Under the pieces are notes generated by a model. The model had not been told where the DNA came from. It was given only the letters and a program-made list of their open reading frames with translations, and did no database searches. The position numbers and the translations under genes are program-made. Positions 59,857-64,000 of a stretch of 64,000 nucleotides of DNA are shown piece after piece. The stretch covers positions 1 through 64,000 of the forward strand of contig JBBRRA010000003.1 of assembly GCA_038225475.1 (NCBI GenBank). The letters are read 5' to 3'. Source of the stretch: Polymorphobacter_B sp038225475. GTDB lineage: Bacteria > Pseudomonadota > Alphaproteobacteria > Sphingomonadales > Sphingomonadaceae. Position 1 is the stretch's first letter; every line of letters begins with the position of its first letter.

Positions 59857-62580
59857 ATGAGTGACGACAACAAGCCAAAGCTCGGGATGCGCGCGCCGCT
59901 CGGCCTGAACAAGACGGTCGAGATCGGCAAGGTCAAGCAGAGCTTCAGCCACGGCCGATCGAAGTCGGTGGTGGTCGAGGTCAAGCGCGCGCGCGTGCTG
60001 CATCGTCCGGGCGATCCCGTACCCGTCGAAGCGCCGGTCGCGGTGCCCGAGCCGGTTGTCGCCGCGCCGCTCCCGCCGGTCGCTGCACCCGTTGCCGCGC
60101 CGCGCCCGGTCGTGCCGCCGGTGATGTTCACTCCGGTCGAGCGTGTTGTCCCGCCCAAGCCCGAACCGGCAGCCGAACCTGCTCCTGTGGTTGTGCCAGC
60201 ACCCGTCGTCGAGGCAGCGCCGCCGCCCGTCGCGGTCGCCGCGCCCGCGCCGGTGGCTGCTGCCGTCGTCGCGCCGACGCCCGCACCTGTCGCACCGGTT
60301 GCCGTCAAAGCTGCAGCGGCTCCGGTCGTGCAGCGCGCGCCGGTTCGCCAGGCACCGCCGCCTCGGCGCGCGCCGGTCGACACCTCGCGGCTGACGCCGC
60401 AGGAAAAGCTCGCCGCGATGCTGCGCCAGGCCGAAGAAGACCGCATGCGGGCGCTCGAGGAAGCGCGCATCCGCGAGGACCAGGAAAAGCTCGAGGCAGC
60501 CGAGACCGAGCGGCTGCGCCTCGAAGAGAAAAAGCGCGTCGAGGAAGAACTCGCGACCCGGCCGGCACCTGCCGAAACCGAGACGCGCGCCCGCGTCCCC
60601 GGCATCACGCCGATCATCGACGACGAGGCCGATCGCGGCAAGCGCGGGCTGCCGGCACGCCCAACGCGTGGCCGCACCGACGATCGCCGCCAGTCGGGCA
60701 AGCTGACCGTCACCAAGGCGCTGACCGACGACGACAGCGTCCGGGTCCGCAGCCTTGCTGCACTCCGGCGCAGCCGCGAGAAGGAAAAGCGCGCGCACAT
60801 GGGCGGCGGGCGGACGGCCAAGCAGGTTCGCGAAGTCGTCGTTCCCGAAGCGATCACCGTTCAGGAACTCGCCAACCGGATGGCGGAGCGCGTCAACGAC
60901 GTCATCCGCGCGCTCGGCCACCTCGGCATCATGGGTGCGGCGGTCGATCAGGAAATCGATCCCGACACCGCCGAGCTGATCGTCAGCGAGTTCGGCCACA
61001 CGATCAAGCGCGTCTCCGATGCCGATGTCGAAGTCGGCGTGATCGGCGCGGTCGACGAAGATACCGATATGGTGGCGCGCCCGCCGGTGGTCACGATCAT
61101 GGGCCATGTCGACCACGGCAAGACCAGCCTGCTCGATGCGTTGCGCGGCACCGATGTCGTGGCAGGCGAAGCAGGCGGCATCACACAGCACATCGGTGCG
61201 TATCAGGTCGAACTGAAATCGGGCGACAAGATCACCTTCCTCGATACGCCGGGCCATGAAGCGTTCACCGACATGCGCGCGCGCGGCGCCAACGTCACCG
61301 ACATCGTCATCCTGGTGGTGGCGTGGGACGACGGCATCATGCCGCAGACGATCGAGGCCATCAATCACACCAAGGCCGCCGGCGTGCCGATGATCGTCGC
61401 GATCAACAAGATGGACAAGCCGGGAGCCGATGCGCAGCGCATCCGCACCGCGCTGCTGCAATATGACGTTCAGGTCGAGGCGCTGGGCGGCGATGTGCAG
61501 GATGTCGAGGTGTCGGCGACCAAGCGGACCGGGCTCGACGAGCTGCAGGAAAAGATCCTGTTGCAGGCCGAACTGCTCGATCTGAAGGCAAATCCGAACC
61601 GCGCCGCCGAGGCAACCGTCATCGAAGCCAAGCTCGACAAGGGCCGTGGCCCGCTGGCGACGGTGCTGGTCAGCCGCGGTACGCTCAAGACCGGCGATGT
61701 GTTCGTCGTCGGTGCCGAATGGGGCAAGGTCCGCGCGATGCTCAACGACAAGGGCGTGCAGGTGAAGACCGCCGGGCCGTCGGTGCCGGTCGAAGTGCTC
61801 GGGCTATCGGGGGTGCCGCGCGCGGGTGATCCATTCTCGGTCATGGAAACCGAGGCGCGCGCCAAGGAAGTCGCGTCCTATCGTGCCGGGCTGCTGACGG
61901 CGGCGCGCACGGTCAGCGCGCCTGCCGACCTTGCGTCGATGTTCGACGCGTTGAAGGCCGCCAAGGTCATGGAATATCCGATGGTCGTGAAGGGCGACGT
62001 GCAGGGCTCGGTCGAGGCGATCGTCGCTGCGGTCAACAAGATTTCGACCGACCTGATCAAGGTGCGCGTGCTCCATTCGGGCGTCGGCGGCATTACCGAA
62101 TCGGACGTTCAGCTGGCAGCGGCGTCGAAAGCGCCGATTATCGGCTTCGGCGTGCGGGCGAACGCCAAGGCGCGTGAATATGCCCAGCGCGACGGCGTGG
62201 CGTTGAAATATTATGACGTGATCTATGACCTGATCGACGAGGTTAAGCTGGCGATGGCGGGGCAGCTCGGGCCCGAAATGCTCGAGAATGTCGTCGGCCG
62301 CGCGCAGGTGCTCGAAGTCTTCCAGGCGGGCAAGACCGGCAAGGCCGCCGGTGCGCGCGTCGTCGAAGGTACGATCAAGCGCAACCTGCGCGCCCGCGTC
62401 ATGCGCGACGACGTCGTTATCTATGTCGCGTCGATCTCGTCGCTGCGGCGCTTCAAGGACGACGTCAACGAAGTCCGCTCGGGGCTCGAGTGCGGGATCG
62501 GGCTGGAGAACAACACCGATATCAAGCCGGGCGACGTGATCGAGACGTTCGAGGTCGAGGCGCGCGAACGGGTTCTGTGA
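59857..62580 (+). CDS. infB: translation initiation factor IF-2
   Basis: The product is about 907 aa. An Ala/Pro/Val-rich N-terminal linker (about 45-190) and a charged helical stretch (about 200-240) precede the translational GTPase. G1 GHVDHGKTSLLDALRGTDVV is near residue 415, G3 FLDTPGHEAFTDMRARGANV near 462, and G4 NKMDKPG near 517. C-terminal domains follow with VVKGDVQGSVEAIVAAVN and the fMet-tRNA-binding region. It places initiator tRNA on the 30S subunit. ATG 59857 (MSDDNKPKLGMRAPLGLN) fits relatives. Confidence 0.97.
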   Translation: MSDDNKPKLGMRAPLGLNKTVEIGKVKQSFSHGRSKSVVVEVKRARVLHRPGDPVPVEAPVAVPEPVVAAPLPPVAAPVAAPRPVVPPVMFTPVERVVPPKPEPAAEPAPVVVPAPVVEAAPPPVAVAAPAPVAAAVVAPTPAPVAPVAVKAAAAPVVQRAPVRQAPPPRRAPVDTSRLTPQEKLAAMLRQAEEDRMRALEEARIREDQEKLEAAETERLRLEEKKRVEEELATRPAPAETETRARVPGITPIIDDEADRGKRGLPARPTRGRTDDRRQSGKLTVTKALTDDDSVRVRSLAALRRSREKEKRAHMGGGRTAKQVREVVVPEAITVQELANRMAERVNDVIRALGHLGIMGAAVDQEIDPDTAELIVSEFGHTIKRVSDADVEVGVIGAVDEDTDMVARPPVVTIMGHVDHGKTSLLDALRGTDVVAGEAGGITQHIGAYQVELKSGDKITFLDTPGHEAFTDMRARGANVTDIVILVVAWDDGIMPQTIEAINHTKAAGVPMIVAINKMDKPGADAQRIRTALLQYDVQVEALGGDVQDVEVSATKRTGLDELQEKILLQAELLDLKANPNRAAEATVIEAKLDKGRGPLATVLVSRGTLKTGDVFVVGAEWGKVRAMLNDKGVQVKTAGPSVPVEVLGLSGVPRAGDPFSVMETEARAKEVASYRAGLLTAARTVSAPADLASMFDALKAAKVMEYPMVVKGDVQGSVEAIVAAVNKISTDLIKVRVLHSGVGGITESDVQLAAASKAPIIGFGVRANAKAREYAQRDGVALKYYDVIYDLIDEVKLAMAGQLGPEMLENVVGRAQVLEVFQAGKTGKAAGARVVEGTIKRNLRARVMRDDVVIYVASISSLRRFKDDVNEVRSGLECGIGLENNTDIKPGDVIETFEVEARERVL

Positions 62581-62725
62581 AGCGCCGCCGGGCGTAGCGA
62601 AGCGGACGCCCTTCGCGTCCGTTAGCAGCGCCCGGATACGCGCGAGCCGGCCGGCGGGCGCAACGCAGCCCGACTGACGGCGCGGCTTTGCCGCGACGCC
62701 TGCCTGGCGCTAGGAACAAACGATC
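62581..62725. repeat. hairpin-rich spacer between infB and rbfA
   Basis: The gap holds a long interrupted hairpin: outer arms CCGGGCG (62588-62594) and CGCCCGG (62629-62635), inner arms CGGACGC (62603-62609) and GCGTCCG (62615-62621). It also holds GCCGGCCGGC (62646-62655) and CGCGGC-TTT-GCCGCG (62681-62695). It may be a REP-like palindromic unit, processing site or attenuator inside the operon. No gene is seen in it. Confidence 0.5.
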
Positions 62726-63130
62726 ATGTCCGTCCGTACCGAAAAAGATCCCGGCAAGTCGGTCCGCCTGCTCCGCATCGGCGAGCAGGTGCGGCACGCG
62801 CTCGCCGCGCTGCTGACCGAGGGCCGGGTCCGCGACGAGGTCATCAACCGCCACATCATCTCGGTGAGCGAAGTCCGCGTCACGCCCGATCTGCGGCTGG
62901 CGATCTGCTTCGTCAAACCGCTCGGCGGGGCCGATGAGGCCGAAGTGCTCAAGGCATTGCGCGCCAACAGCAAGTGGATGCGCGGGGAGATCGCGCGCAA
63001 GTTGGCGACCAAGATCACCCCGGCGCTCAAATTCGAGCTCGACGACAGCTTCGATGCGGGCGCGAAGATCGACGCGATCCTGCGGACGCCGCATGTCGCG
63101 CGCGACCTTGGCGGCGGCGAGCCGGAGTGA
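62726..63130 (+). CDS. rbfA: ribosome-binding factor A
   Basis: The 134-aa KH-type protein is SVRLLRIGEQVRHALAALLT, with ISVSEVRVTPDLRLAICFVK and a C-terminal LKFELDDSFDAGAKIDAIL. It acts in late 30S maturation and cold adaptation. ATG 62726 begins MSVRTEKDP; its stop overlaps the truB start (GTGA). Confidence 0.95.
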   Translation: MSVRTEKDPGKSVRLLRIGEQVRHALAALLTEGRVRDEVINRHIISVSEVRVTPDLRLAICFVKPLGGADEAEVLKALRANSKWMRGEIARKLATKITPALKFELDDSFDAGAKIDAILRTPHVARDLGGGEPE

Positions 63131-64000
63131 ATGGCCTCGACGGCTGGCTGATCCTCGACAAGCCGCTCGGCATCACCTCGGCGGGTGGGGTGGCGCGGAT
63201 CAAGCGGGCCTTGCGCGAACTCGGGCTGCCCAAGACTAAGATCGGTCACGGTGGCACGCTCGATCCGCTGGCAACCGGCGTGCTGCCGATTGCGCTCGGC
63301 GAGGCGACCAAGCTCGCCGGGCGGATGCTGAATGCCACCAAGGCGTACCGGTTCACGGTCGCATGGGGAACCGCGACCGCGACCGACGATGCCGAGGGCG
63401 CGGTCACCGCAACCTCGGACGTGCGTCCCGATGCGGCAGCGATCGATGCGGTGCTGCCCCGGTTCACCGGGCCGATCCGGCAAACTCCGCCGGCCTATTC
63501 GGCGCTCAAGGTCGACGGCGCGCGCGCGTATAAACTGGCGCGCGCGGGTGAGACGGTCGAACTCGCCAGCCGCGACCTGACGATCCACGCGCTCGACCGG
63601 ATCGAAGCCACGCCCGACAGTGCGACATTTGCCGTGATTTGCTCGAAGGGCACCTATGTGCGCAGCCTGGCGCGCGACCTCGCGCTGGCGCTCGGCACCG
63701 TCGGGCATGTCAGCATGCTGCGCCGCACACAGGCGGGGCCGTTCGGCCTCGATCAAGCAATAACGCTGGACAAATTGGCGGGGTTGACGCAGGACGCACT
63801 CGAACAGGCGGTACTGCCGCTGACTGCAGGGCTGGACGACATCCCGGCTTTCGCAGTCTCGCCCGAAGCGGCGCTCGCCCTCAGACAGGGTCGCGCGCTC
63901 CCCGGGCACCCCGCACTCCACGGGCTGTATCTGGCAACCGACGGGCCTGTTCCGGTTGCCCTGGTAGACATTTCGTCTGCCGCGATACGGATCGTGCGCG
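63127..64000 (+). CDS. truB: tRNA pseudouridine-55 synthase, partial (3' end outside window)
   Basis: GTG 63127 overlaps the rbfA stop and opens a frame that runs off the right edge after 291 codons: MNGLDGWLILDKPLGITSAG, then IGHGGTLDPLATGVLPIALG, where D46 is the catalytic aspartate. YKLARAGETVELASR and SKGTYVRSLARDLALALG follow, with a C-terminal PUA-like part beginning near the edge. It makes Psi55 in the T loop of tRNAs. The rimP-nusA-ylxR-infB-rbfA-truB order is the standard one. Confidence 0.95.
   Translation, partial: MNGLDGWLILDKPLGITSAGGVARIKRALRELGLPKTKIGHGGTLDPLATGVLPIALGEATKLAGRMLNATKAYRFTVAWGTATATDDAEGAVTATSDVRPDAAAIDAVLPRFTGPIRQTPPAYSALKVDGARAYKLARAGETVELASRDLTIHALDRIEATPDSATFAVICSKGTYVRSLARDLALALGTVGHVSMLRRTQAGPFGLDQAITLDKLAGLTQDALEQAVLPLTAGLDDIPAFAVSPEAALALRQGRALPGHPALHGLYLATDGPVPVALVDISSAAIRIVR

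Noticed and set aside
57343..61461. 1372-codon open frame on the minus strand across rimP-infB
   Set aside because: High-GC antisense artefact; the plus strand encodes nusA, ylxR and infB without doubt.

Overview
The window is a GC-rich chromosomal segment of an alphaproteobacterium, most likely a member of the Sphingomonadales. The evidence is a PEPxxWA-type C-terminal sorting signal, a class II-type AroA, alphaproteobacterial gene neighbourhoods (comF-grxC-nitrilase-DUF1178, rsmB-rpe-heparinase-purH, cnoX-Lon-like-Trm112) and heavy use of 1-4 nt stop/start overlaps. No phage, IS element or CRISPR array was seen.

Layout. 1-4.1 kb: the end of a DUF427 gene (cut by the window edge) coupled to a DCC/DUF393 gene, then a 1088-aa secreted transglutaminase-TPR protein. 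4.1-4.8 kb: a decayed TPR/TonB remnant and tRNA-Arg(CCT). 4.9-8.6 kb: the DUF1178-nitrilase-grxC-comF operon, a methyltransferase, and a small secreted GCG_CRPN-like protein with a strong terminator. 8.6-13.9 kb: rsmB-rpe-heparinase-purH. 14-17.1 kb: an alpha/beta hydrolase, a sorbosone-dehydrogenase-like lipoprotein, and a PEP-CTERM protein behind a textbook sigma-54 promoter. 17.1-21.2 kb: a penicillin-acylase/AHL-acylase-type enzyme, a membrane protein and TelA. 21.3-22.7 kb: a TauE-like transporter, then a membrane-protein/XRE-regulator pair behind two tandem palindromes. 22.7-28.5 kb: ftsK, a Ubi-type hydroxylase, tRNA-Gly(GCC), cnoX, a Lon-domain protein and a Trm112 protein. 28.5-31 kb: a ModE-type regulator and modABC with a ModE-like operator. 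31-38.3 kb: a YgjP-type metallopeptidase, tRNA-Leu(TAA), ihfB, rpsA, cmk, a VOC protein, wecB, aroA, a TIGR02300 protein and tRNA-Ala(GGC).

38.4-56.9 kb: the main accessory feature, 18 co-oriented genes for polysaccharide synthesis. Reading along the minus strand, the first module runs gmd, fcl, GT2, a second Gmd-like dehydratase, a GT-D-fold protein, a GT-like unknown, a flippase, a polymerase and a GT4. A 126-nt gap with a possible promoter follows. The second module runs wzz, a second flippase, an FkbM methyltransferase, a second polymerase, an acyltransferase, three GT4 enzymes and a methyltransferase. Nearly every junction inside a module overlaps, so two Wzx/Wzy sets sit in one colinear block that would supply GDP-L-fucose. 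No initiating sugar-phosphate transferase, outer-membrane export protein or tyrosine kinase is present, so these must lie elsewhere.

57-64 kb: the divergent rimP-nusA-ylxR-infB-rbfA-truB translation/transcription operon, with truB cut by the right edge. Coordinates were read by eye. Start codons were chosen from ribosome binding sites, family alignment from memory and overlaps, and should be treated as best estimates.
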